This document shows, in pieces, positions 22,127-32,700 of a DNA stretch of 64,000 nucleotides. Numbering within the stretch: position 1 is the first letter of the stretch; each line of letters begins with the position of its first letter. Position numbers and translations under genes: made by a program. Source of the stretch: Heterodera schachtii (Eukaryota > Nematoda > Chromadorea > Rhabditida > Heteroderidae); contig SIJG01000066.1 of NCBI GenBank assembly GCA_023374025.1, forward strand, positions 708,944 through 772,943, in the 5' to 3' direction. Below the pieces are notes generated by a model. That model was not told where the DNA came from and ran no database searches. It saw only the letters and a program-made list of their open reading frames with translations.

Positions 22127-24030
22127 ATGCTTCTCATAATTACTGTCACCACCACCATCATTTGTTTTTTTATTCCGCCTAATTTTTCTATTAAAATATG
22201 CGTAAGGCCAAACACTATCAATTATATGGGGCAACTTATGTGCAAAAGCAATAATGATGACATAATACGTGTAATTGAACAAGCTACGCCAGAACGCACA
22301 AACATTGGCATATATTCATGCATTTGGCTAAGTATCAACTTCACAAATTGCGATCAGAATGACCCTGGTGCAACAATCAAAATCAGCGACGCCAACACAA
22401 ATGAATGGGTGGGTTACGATGCTTTGGTGTAACAAATTGATAATTTATGTACACTACTATAATTACATAATAATGTTCGGATTTATTTAATTGGGACTAT
22501 TTAATTTACCTAATTTCTCAAAAAATCCCATCATTGCCATTTTCTCTTTTCTAAGAAAAAAAAGAAGGCAAAAATTTTGTTGTAGCAATGAAAAAAGTCG
22601 TCGTCCAAGGAGCGGTTTCTAAGCCGAAATTCCCGACGAATCCCTGCATATACATTTTTAAAATTCCTATGCTCTAATAAATCAACAATAAAATTTCATA
22701 GCATGAATTTTTGTACCCGAAGTGGCAACTTTCTGCTCTAAGTGAAGCGATTGTGCTCGGCTTTGGCATTGAATCGTTGGCACACAAAACATTCACTTTG
22801 CTTAATGTTGATGAGGGCGATGCACAAAATGGGCGACTGATAAACTATGAAATATCGCTAAAATGTAAAATCACGCCTTCTCAACGATCTTCAGACTATG
22901 TATTCGGGAGCGAATTTTATCAACATAGCACTGGAGGGAATGACAATTTTACGGTAATCGTAAAACTGTACGACATTGAGATGGCACGCTCTTGCTATGG
23001 AGATGGGCGTGGCAATCAAAATAGCATGGGAATATTTATAATAAAAAACACACGGCTTTTCAGGTAAAATCTAATAAATCTAAAAAACTTTAATAGTAAA
23101 AATGAAAAAAAACATATTCTTGGTGTCCACTTTCAACAATTAGCACAATTTTGCAAAAAATCTAAATTATTTTTAAACTGAAAATTTTTAGGACATTTTT
23201 ATATGAAAAATCCACTTTCATTGAAACACGTGCTTTCGAACTTGATATGAGAGGTGATGCTGAAGTTGTTAATTTTTTACCAAGTTCAAATGTCTATGTC
23301 GAACGTGGGCAAAGTTCAAATAGCAGCAGGTTAAATGCACAAATATAGATAATTTTTTAAATATTTAAAGTATATTGATAATCAAGTAATAGAGAATTTT
23401 CAAATTATTGTACAAAACTTTTGAGTTTAATATATTTTTACAATTTCAACCCCTTGGGCTCTATTAAGGAATTTCCTACATAGAAAATTTGGAGAATTGA
23501 CCGTATAACCCAGTTTACTTAATAATCTTTGTATGTACTTAGCCAAAATAAAAATAAATAAAAACCATGATAAAAAAATTATATTAAGACAAAGTACCAA
23601 TTTCGAACATGGCACAAGTTCTAATCGAAAAAGGTGAATAAAAATATTAGCAAAAATTGTAATTAAAATAGGCATCGATATTTTTATTGTATCAAAATTT
23701 CACTAAATGTTAAGACCTTCGACCTCAACTGCAGGTGATAAAAATTGGGAAATTGTTGATGAAAAGGTTGACGGAAACCCTGACGAAGAGATGAAGAATA
23801 GCATAACCTGTACAATTTGCATGGTGAATAAGGTGAGAAAATATTAAAAACATGAAATCATACTGTAACTGTCTTTACTGTAGCGCAAGTTTATGTTCTC
23901 TCCATGTATGCATGCTTGCGTCTGTAAAAGTTGTGCCAAAAATATAATGAATTCTCGCGTAGCTGGTGCCAAGAAGTGCCCAATCTGTCGCGAGAAAATT
24001 GAAATGGTACTCCCATTCTTTCTGTCGTGA
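22127..24030 (+). CDS. predicted secreted RING-finger protein (candidate E3 ubiquitin ligase effector)
   Basis: Six exons: 22127-22408, 22702-23063, 23192-23329, 23589-23633, 23715-23832, 23884-24030. All introns are GT..AG and the join is in frame to 363 residues. Residues 1-21 (MLLIITVTTTIICFFIPPNFS) form a signal peptide. Residues 22 to about 260 are a domain I do not recognise, with paired cysteines and ARSCYGDGRGNQNS. Exons 3 and 4 end in similar serine/asparagine-rich phrases (SSNVYVERGQSSNSSR; QSTNFEHGTSSNRK), as from duplication of a small exon. The C-terminus is a RING-HC finger: CTIC, SPCMHACVCKSC and CPIC give C-x2-C, C-x-H-x3-C-x2-C, C-x2-C, with all eight metal ligands present. 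RING fingers recruit E2 enzymes; a secreted RING in a plant parasite would act on host ubiquitination, an inference. A decayed paralogue lies at 50059-51172. Confidence 0.85.
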
Positions 24031-24799
24031 ACCAACAGATTTGCGGACCGAACAGTGATGGATGAGATATGGTTTTAACCGTGGCAAAGTTTTATCCTGA
24101 ACAGAATTTTGATGTCTTAATTTATTTTTAATTTTCACGAAAACGAACTTAGTTAGTCTTTTATTGCATAAAAAATTATATCCTTTAAATGGTTTAATTG
24201 AATTGAAATGTATTTTTATAACTGGAAGGCTTTTTAGCATATATTTGAAATTTTTTGTCATTTAAAATGATAAATCCGGTCCTTGTTTATTAATAGCTGT
24301 TTTATCGCCTAAAACTTAAAGCTTACTTAAAAGACATAAAATTTCTCACACTCTCCACTTATTGACAAACATTTCGCTTTTTGACTCGCGATGTGTGAGG
24401 AAATAGTACATGCATAGAAAGGAAAAGAAATGAGCGAAAAGCGATGGAAAGTGACCGCCTACTCCGTTTCTTTCCCTCTTTTACATCCCATCATAAAACT
24501 GTCAAATAATTTTAATGTCTTATAAAAATAAGAAATGCGTGTAGTGCGCGTGATCTGCTGCTGGTTGGAACCATTTCCCGCCTTAGGTGTAGACGGGAAC
24601 GAACCTGACTACTCTCTAATTAAGGCCCTGTCACCATTAAAGGCCCTGTCTCCAATTATGTCCCCCTTTCTGAGGATGTTGAAAAATAATCGCCCCGTCT
24701 CTATTTATCCCCCCGGGGGATAAATGGAATTATTTTTTTTAAATCTTATTTTTAATAAAAATTAATTTTAATTAATTCTAAATTGAAATTCATTTAAAT
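24031..24799. repeat. dispersed repeat copy
   Basis: 24225-24640 is a diverged copy of the repeat at 27260-27790 (CATATATTT, GATAAATYCGGTC, CTCTCCACTT, TTACATCCCATCATAAAA, GTGATCTGCTGCTGGTTGG). No gene. Confidence 0.55.
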
Positions 24800-25329
24800 T
24801 AGAGCTCGACCTGGACCTGGATCCAGGCCTGGATTTTTCCTGGATCCAGGTCCAGGTCCAGGCCATTTTTCGGCAACCTGGATTTTTCCTGGACCTGGAT
24901 TTTCCTGGATTTTTGTCCAGGAAATCCAGGTTCAGGTCAAATGTGAAAAAAAATCCAGGTCCAGGTCCAGGCAAAACAGGAAAAAACCTGGATTTTCCTG
25001 GACAAAATTTTAAAATTTATTATTTCAAGTGACCGATGTTTTTTTAAGTTTTCAAAAAAAGTTTAATAAATTTTAAAACACATTATTATCATTAATTAGA
25101 TATTTTTAGATGTTTCTAAGCAAATAATTAAATTTTTCAAACATTTTTTTGATTTTTAAAATGACTTTCAAAAAATCCAGGTCCAGGCCTGGATCCAGGT
25201 CTCGAGGAGCCTGGATTTTTCCTGGACCTGGATTTTCCTGGATTTTTGTCCAGGAAATCCAGGTCCAGGTCCAACATGAAATCCAGGTCCAGGTCCAGGT
25301 CCAGGCTTTTTTCAAAATGTCGAGCTCTA
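24800..25329. mobile_element. hAT element with CCAGGTCCAGG arrays
   Basis: Ends TAGAGCTCGACC and TGTCGAGCTCTA; exact 8-bp duplication ATTTAAAT on both sides (24792-24799, 25330-25337). Dense CCTGGACCTGGATCC words near the left end (24808-25000), the inverse near the right (25178-25310). Non-coding. Internally deleted relatives are at 25422-25478 and 37594-37676. Confidence 0.88.
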
Positions 25330-25421
25330 ATTTAAATGTTTAATAAACATGAAAATATATAGAAAAATCATCTTACTTTACTCAAGTCCGAACCTAACCC
25401 ACCCCGGTGCTATGTCGTTAT

Positions 25422-25478
25422 TAGAGCTGGGTATTTTGAAAAAATCCAGGCCTGGATCCAGGTCCAGGCCGAGCTCTA
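25422..25478. mobile_element. 57-bp minimal hAT derivative
   Basis: Starts TAGAGCTGGG and ends GCCGAGCTCTA with only two CCAGG words between. Flanks GTCGTTAT and ATCGTTAT match at seven of eight positions. It shows how little of the element is needed for mobilisation. Confidence 0.7.
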
Positions 25479-25494
25479 ATCGTTATAAAAAAGC

Positions 25495-26735
25495 CATCAA
25501 AAAGAGGGCAATCATTAATAATTGGTGTCCCGACGAAAAAAAAAATGTTAAAATTTGTCGGATATTTTTTCTAGGCTTAAAAAATGCGCTGATCACGAAT
25601 CTGAGCTCAGATTTTGAAATTCTTTGATTTCGAATGAGCTATTATGTATGGAGAAGTCAAGTTTTCAATTTTTTACGATTTTTTGAAAATTATTATTAAT
25701 CCCTAGGGGTCTTATAAGACGGGCGTCTGGGGTTCGAGTCCGCTTGGCTGCGGTTTATTTTTTTAGGTATTTGTAAGTTTACACCCCATAAAAATTTCTG
25801 AAATTGTTTTCGGGTCATTTTCTTAGGAGTGTATTTTCCCGATTTTTTTTTTGCATTTTTAGTGGCGTTAAAAAACGCCAAAAAAAAGGCACCAAAACGG
25901 CAAAATGCCCAAAATTGCTAAACTTTAAAAAAAATAATTTAAAACCGAAAAAAATCAAGTAGTTGACAAACAAAATCTTAGATAAAAATCAATGATTTTC
26001 AAAATTTGAGTTCAGATTCGTGATCAACTCATTTTTAAACCTAGAAAAAATGGCGACATGAAGTTTGGGCACCAGAAATTTGGGCACCGGGAAGTTTGGG
26101 CACCAGAGGGAGGGATTTAAAAAATAAAACAAAATAAATATAAAATGTTATATATAAATAATTATAATTTAGTAATTTTAACAACCCTTGTGCTCAAAAA
26201 TTACTATGTTCTTGAAAATTAAAAAAATTATGTATGGGAACCTGGCATCTTATGTATTATTTAGTCAATTCTTACGGTTGTTTAAACGTATAGTTAAAGT
26301 GTACTAGTTTCTTTGGACTTAGACCTGAATACGCGGCTTAGTTGGGCCAAAATATCAAGAAACGTATAATTCTATTTTAATTAAAAATTTAGTCTTGAAC
26401 AGACAGAGCCTTGTAATTTTATAAATTATATAAATAATACATATGTATACATTGATGTAGAATGAATGGTAATGAGTTTAGCGAAATAAGCATGCTTAAT
26501 CGAGTGAATATTCGATAAAAAAACTTTCTATTCCTAACTTTATTAAATTTTCTATGCTTTTAATTAGATGGTTGCAATTTATAGACAAATAAAAATATTT
26601 TTATTTTTTAAATCCTTAATTTGGTGCCCAAACTTCCCGGTGCCCAAACTTCCGCCCCCCGAAAAAATACCCGACAAATTTTTAACATTTTTTTTTTGTG
26701 AAGACACCAATTCTTAATGATTGACAAAAAGGGCG
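25495..26735. repeat. nested inverted repeats
   Basis: An outer pair, 25495-25575 against 26655-26735 (ATTGGTGTC, TTAAAATTTGTCGG), encloses GAAGTTTGGGCACC words at 26060-26104 and their complement at 26628-26654. 25590-25640 also recurs inverted at 25995-26050 (GATCACGAATCTGA). Several insertions stacked on each other; no coding content. Confidence 0.55.
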
Positions 26736-27255
26736 CTAAAAATATGCATACATTTAAAAATCATAAAAAAAAAACTTTTTTGCTTTTATTTTGAAGAAAG
26801 GAGCTCAAAAAAGCATTTCTGCATTGAAATTTTCTATTCTGAAGTCACAATGCGTCACTAAAAATCATACTTTAACGCTTCTCACCAAAATAATTAAAAA
26901 TTTTGGCGTTATGTCACTATTTTTCTATTTTATTAACTATTTCGAGATTTTTCATCACTAAAAGTCGCGGCCCTAGTCATTAAAAATCTTTTGAAAAATA
27001 ATCGCCCCGTCACCATTAAAGGCCCTGTCTACTAATGACTCATTAGTTGATAGAAATATAATATTATATTGTGCGATATGTTTGGTGTGCCAAAACGCCA
27101 AAATATGTGTTTTTATGTTTTTATAAGTCTCGAAATCAAAAATTGTTCGGAGAAAATGTTATTTTTGGGCTTCTCTCATCGTAACTAAGCCGCAAAAAAA
27201 TATGTGAAAACATAAAATCCCAAGCTCTATTTATGACCTCTTTAGTTATTTATAT
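26736..27255. other. AT-rich DNA with inverted copy at 41100-41290 and 43300-43510
   Basis: 27060-27250 (GGTGTGCCAAAACGCCAAAAT, ATCGTAACTAAGCCGC) recurs inverted near 41150-41290 and 43360-43510. No gene. Confidence 0.45.
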
Positions 27256-27795
27256 ATTTTAGTATTTTTTGGCTTTTTAGCATATATTTTAAAGATTTTT
27301 TTTATTATTTAATGATAAATTCGGTCTGCATTTATTATGGCAGTCAAAAGTTAAGCAATTCGTGGTGAGAGAGAGAGAGAGAGAAGGGGGGGAGAGAGAG
27401 AGAAAATTTTTTGTTTTTCTCTCGCACTCTCCACTTTTTGACACACATTTCGATTTTTGACTCTCGCGGTATGTGAAGAGATAGTACTTATGCATACAAG
27501 GGAAAAGAAATGAGAGAAAAGGGAGGGAAAGTGACAGTACTGCACCGTTTCTTTCCCCCTTTTACATCCCATCATAAAAATGTCAAACAATTTTGAGTGT
27601 CTTATAAAAATAGCGAAACCCAGCGTTGCGCGTGTGATCTGCTGCTGGTTGGCGCCGTTTCCCGTCTTAGTGTATACGTACGGGCCGTGAACGAAAACGC
27701 AAGCAAATTGCCTGGAATGGCCACGTTGGCCTTTGTGCCAACAACGGGCGGTTGCATTCGGTTGGAGTCGACCAAAGCGGATCACTTTTTTTTAA
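27256..27795 (+). repeat. dispersed 0.5-kb repeat
   Basis: Reads through a GAGAGA tract, CTCTCCACTTTTTGACACAC, TTTACATCCCATCATAAAAA, GATCTGCTGCTGGTTGGCGC and CGGTTGGAGTCGACCAAAGC. A near-complete inverted copy is at 40515-41090; partial copies are at 24225-24640, 19505-19690 and 43860-44100. The apparent 144-codon frame here is repeat sequence. Confidence 0.65.
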
Positions 27796-27989
27796 GTTTT
27801 TGAATTAGCTATTATTTAATTATATTTTATATTTCAACAAAAAAGCCAAAAATTGTGTAAAAATCTAGAAGTAACTTTAGAAACACTAAAACAATGGCTA
27901 AGGAGCGTTTTAGACAATCAAAAAATGTTGGTTTTCAAAGAAATTTTAAATTTTTACTATATGCTAAAATAGGCAATATATATACATAG

Positions 27990-29070
27990 ATGGTGAGTCA
28001 TCTTTTTGTAAGAAAATTTTTTCCTTGTAAAAAGTCGTGTTTATTGACGGTTTTCAGGGTAGGGGAATCAGAATCCAGATTCATTTTGACCAATTTCGAA
28101 TCTCGGATCCGAACTCGTACAAAAAAGTCGAAAATTCACTTTTATGTTCGTATCAATAAAGAATGGTAATAGTAAAGATGGTTGTCCCCCCTTTTTGGAG
28201 AAATTTTTTTTAATTTTCAAAAGTCATGAAAACATGTTTCCAAGGATTTTCGAGGTCACTGATCACGAATCTGGCATCCATTTCCACCAATTCCGAACCC
28301 CGGACCTGAACTCGAACAAAACTTCGAGAATTCAAATTTTTCGATTTTCCTAGTTTGGTTCAAAACTTTATTTGAATACACGGAAACGAAATGAAAGTCA
28401 TCTCTGCTTCAATAAAAGGGCAATCATGGAGTTTACTGGTCCCGTTTTTTTTTGCTTTTGAGAATCTTGGAAAAATAGGGCTATTTTAAGGTGCTGACAA
28501 TGAGCACGAATCCGACTTGTAGCAAATCACGTTGCTTTACGCTATTGCAATATTTGTACAAAATTCATCACTTAAAATAGCCCTAGAAAATTGATTCAAA
28601 GATTTCAAAAAAACGGGACCAGTAAACTCCATGATTGCCAATCAAAGATCACAAAAATCGGAAAATTGAATTTTCGACTTTTCGTTCGAAATCGAGTCCG
28701 GAATTGAGCGAATGATGCTCGATTCGTGATCAGCGACCCCAAAACACTTGGAAATATATCTTATGACTTTTGAAAACAAAAAAAATTTTCTCAAAAAAGG
28801 GGGCAACCACCTTTACTATTACTTAAAAAATGACCATTTTTTGATGTTTCATATTGTTTTTGACTAAATTTAGCTTGTTTTGGTCAATTTAGGAACAAGA
28901 GTGAGAATTTAAAATTTCAATTTTTTGTACGAGTTCGGGTCCGGGATTCGAAATTGGTCAAAATGAATACTGGATTCTGATTCCCCGACGCTGAAAACCC
29001 TCAACAAACACGAGTTTGTAGAACAAAAAATTTTTCTTTTAAAAAGAGGGCTCACCATCTATAGCATTAC
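27990..29070. mobile_element. 1.1-kb foldback element
   Basis: Palindrome: AGATGGTGAG at the left (27989) and CTCACCATCT at the right (29050-29060), with GGTAGGGGAATCAGAATCCA mirrored by GGATTCTGATTCCCCGAC. The arms close around 28421-28640, where CATGGAGTTTACTGGTCCCG faces its complement. A shorter relative is at 39713-40115. Small open frames here are incidental. Confidence 0.75.
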
Positions 29071-29766
29071 CCTAAAATAAAAATATATTTTTACATAATC
29101 AAATCTTTTCAAAAAAGCTTACAAAAAGGCTCAAAATTTTTCGATTTTTAAGTCTCACTCAAATCAGTTAGCATGGCTCTCTTATGCAGAAAAATTCCCT
29201 GAAAATTTTACTAACTAAAATCAAAGCCATAAAACACAGAAAATTGTAATGTGTTGACAAATGATGGATAATATTTATCCGGGAAGATAAAATGAATAAA
29301 TTAGAACAAATTGGATGATGAGTGATCGCATCAAAAGTAAATTAGATAAATGGAAATATTTTTTGGTATGAAAAGGCCTCCAGGAAAATGCCAAAATTAG
29401 TTTAAAAAATGCTTAAAACCCCATTTATAGTGCTCTGCTCGAGAAAGGCAGAAGCAAATCCGAATTTTTTAAACGGAAAATTTGCATTCCCAAAAATTTA
29501 AGCCATCATTTTGAGGAGGAATCGGAAAAGATTGAGTTTTGTAGTATGAAATTGAAAAATTAAAATGCATTGGTGGGTGATCGAGGGCGCAAATAATAGA
29601 CGGCGTGCCGTTTTTCCTGTCAATTTTTAACCAAACTTTTGAAAAAAGTTACAAAAATTTCTCAAATCCCTTTGCTCCCCCCTGGTAATCGTGAGCCTTG
29701 TAAAGTGATCACACTGATCACGGACCAACAAAAAAAAAGAGTAAAATGTATCAGTGCCCAACCCAA
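29071..29766. other. AT-rich DNA downstream of the PDI gene, no gene seen
   Basis: No coding or repeat structure recognised beyond a stretch of low-complexity sequence. Confidence 0.4.
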
Positions 29767-32700
29767 TCAATCAATCATTTGTCTTCTCCCGATCAAAGTT
29801 CGTCGGCACTCTTTTTCTTCGGCGGTTTTCGTCGTCGTCTTTTTGGCACTCGCTTCCTCTTCCGCCTTGGTGCCCTTCTTTTTCTTCTCTTCTTCATCCA
29901 CCCCTTTCTTTGCTTCCTTCGTTGGCATTTCCTCCACCTCCTCGTCGTCCAGGCTCACATCCGACAAGTCGATGTCGTCCACGTCTTCCATCGGCGGCAG
30001 TTCCGCGTCCCGGCCATCCCAGGCCGGCACATCGGCCAGCGACGGCATATTCGCGCCCGGCACCGACGACGTTTTGCCCTTGCCGTAGGAGAGGTCGCGC
30101 AGAAACTCGGAGATGCCAGACTGGCCAAACGAGCCTTAAATTTTCAATTTAAAAAAATATTTTAGGAAAAACCAAAACCTAAAAAGCCATTAAATTTTCA
30201 TTTTCTAAGAATTTCCTTTAAAAATAGTAAAAAAAAAATAGTTGCTAATTTTTCCTGAAATTTTAAAAAATTATAAATTTGAAAGTTTTTCGTGGGAGAG
30301 GGGGGGGGGGGGGAGAAAGAACGCGGAATAGGACGAAACATCGCCGCAAAAACATTTTAAAAATTTCGAGAAAATTCAAGAAAAAGTCGGTTTTTTTCGG
30401 TTTACCATATGCACTGATACGGTAACTGTCTCACCGGTCATTGTGCTGTATTTGAGCTTGCGCGTGTTCACCGCCACCATTGCCGGGTAGCCGAAGCCGC
30501 CGATGCCAAAGGAATGCTCCAAGTCGGGCTGCTGGCCCGCCTCCGTCCACACCCAACTGAAAAAGGGGCAGAAAAAGGGCATTAAAAATAGAAATTTTCA
30601 AAAAATGAAGTGAAAATTACCAAAAAATCAACAATAAATTAGGTTCTAATGAAGAAAAAGTGTCCCAAGCTTTTTATGTGTCCTATTATTATTCTATAAA
30701 TGGTACTTTTAACGAAAATCGGTGTTATCAGCAGGAAGTTTAAGAGTCCTAAAATTTTTTTAAAAGAAAATTCAAGTTAAAAAAATTTAAAAAATTCGAG
30801 AATTTGTTTAAATAATATAAATGGATTAAAATGAGAGTAAATAAAATTAAAAAATGGAAAGAAAATTTAGTGCAAATTTGAAAAGGGAAAAAAATTTTTA
30901 AAAAATGAAATTAAAAAATGTTCAATGAAAGGGTGAAAAAGAGAATTTTAAAACCAAAAAAACAAAAAATTTAACATTCAATTTTTAAAAAAATCGAAAA
31001 CAAAGATATTTTTAAAATGGCAGCTTTAAAAAGAGAAATAAATTAATTTTTAATTGCCCCCATTTTTGTTACCCCCAATGGTTCCGCTTGAATTTGTCGG
31101 CCAACTCGCGCAGCATTGCCAAATAATCGTTGCGACACTTCGACTGGCAGTCCATGATGTGGGGCAAGAACACAATCACACAACTGAAAATGCAGCAAAA
31201 TGCAATAAATGGAGAAGGAAAAGTGAAAATTTAAAAAAGTTATTTTGTCGGAATGAGATTGAACGAACGTGTTAAAAATTTTTTTTTTTTCTGAAAATCG
31301 AGAACATTTTTTAGGGATATTTTATTTGAAAATTTGGAATTATTTAAGAATTTTTTGAGTAGAGAGGGGGAGGGGGGGGGGCAGATTCGTAGACCCCCGA
31401 ATTACCAAATTCATTAAAAATTCTTTAATTTTTCCCTGCGGCGCCTATCGGCGCCGCCGGACGCACCCCGCTAAAAGAATTTTTTTTAAAAGTGCAACGC
31501 AAAAAATGAAAAGCAAAAAAAAAAGTATAATTTCATGGCTGAACCATTTTGCAAAAATCTTGGTTGACCCCCCCCCCCCCCCCTTTTTAATGTATGAGGA
31601 GGTTGACAAAAATAAATTATTATAGAATTGGATAGCTAAAACTTGCAAATTTTGATGCATTTAAAAATGAAAAAAAAAAAACTCACAGCTGTTGGTCCTT
31701 GCACGACTCGTCAAAGCTGCGCTGGCCCAGCACCTGCTTCAGGTCGGGCGGTGGCAAATTCTCCGACACTTTTTGCATGGCCCACTGGACAATGTCGGAA
31801 CTGTGAAGAAAAGGGGAAGGAAAAATGAATGACAAATGTTTAGGGCGGCAACACATAAACAAAAAGCAATTTTCGAAAATGGAGTTAGCAAAATGCCTTT
31901 TATGACTAATACCACCGAAATTTTTTTTTTGTTTTTTTAATTTAGCCGTAATCAATTTCTGCAAATGATGTCACACGCTAACGCTCTCTACTCTCTTACA
32001 TCCCCACACTCTGTCACCATCTCTGCATTATATGTTTCTCTGTAACAACCCGTCTGTACACCAAAAAATCAACCATCAAACTCAAATTTTTTGTCTGTTA
32101 TTTTAAATTTTCGTCGCCGGGGAGAAAAAGCGGTAATTTGTACCATTTTTCGCTAAAAATGACCAATTTTTGCCATTTTGGGCTTAAATTTTCAAAAAAA
32201 TATGGTAAAATGGGGGTCAGGGGATCAGGGACGGTCCCAGGGGGGGGGGGGGGGTACGCGGGGTACGTACCCCCCCCCCCCCCCAAGGCCCTCCGCACCC
32301 GAAAAGTATTTTTGCTGAAAATTTTAGGTTTTCCTTGCTGGTACCCCCCAGACCAAGCCTCACCCAAATTTTCCAAAAATTTCGCTAAATTTTTCAAAAA
32401 ATCCACAAATTTTTGATGAAAATCTACTAAAAATGGCTCAAAATCACAAAATTTGGCCATTTTTTTGTACAAAATCTGTTAACAAACCGCATTTAAAAGC
32501 ACAAAAATTTTCCCGGCGGCGCCTATCGGCACCGCCGGCCCCCCTTGTTCCCCAAAAGTTTTTTGGGAAAATCGCCACAAAAAAGTGCTGTGAAAAGCAA
32601 AAAAAAAAAAAAGGGGTCGTCGCCCGGGGGCGGTACCCCCCCCCCCAGGCCGAAATCCTGGGTCCTGGGACCGTCCCTGCAGGGGATGCCGTTGGGAAAA

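Noticed and set aside
25700..25755. tRNA-like string GGGGTTCGAGTCC
   Set aside because: A T-loop-like motif is present, but no matching acceptor stem, D-arm or anticodon stem could be folded around it.
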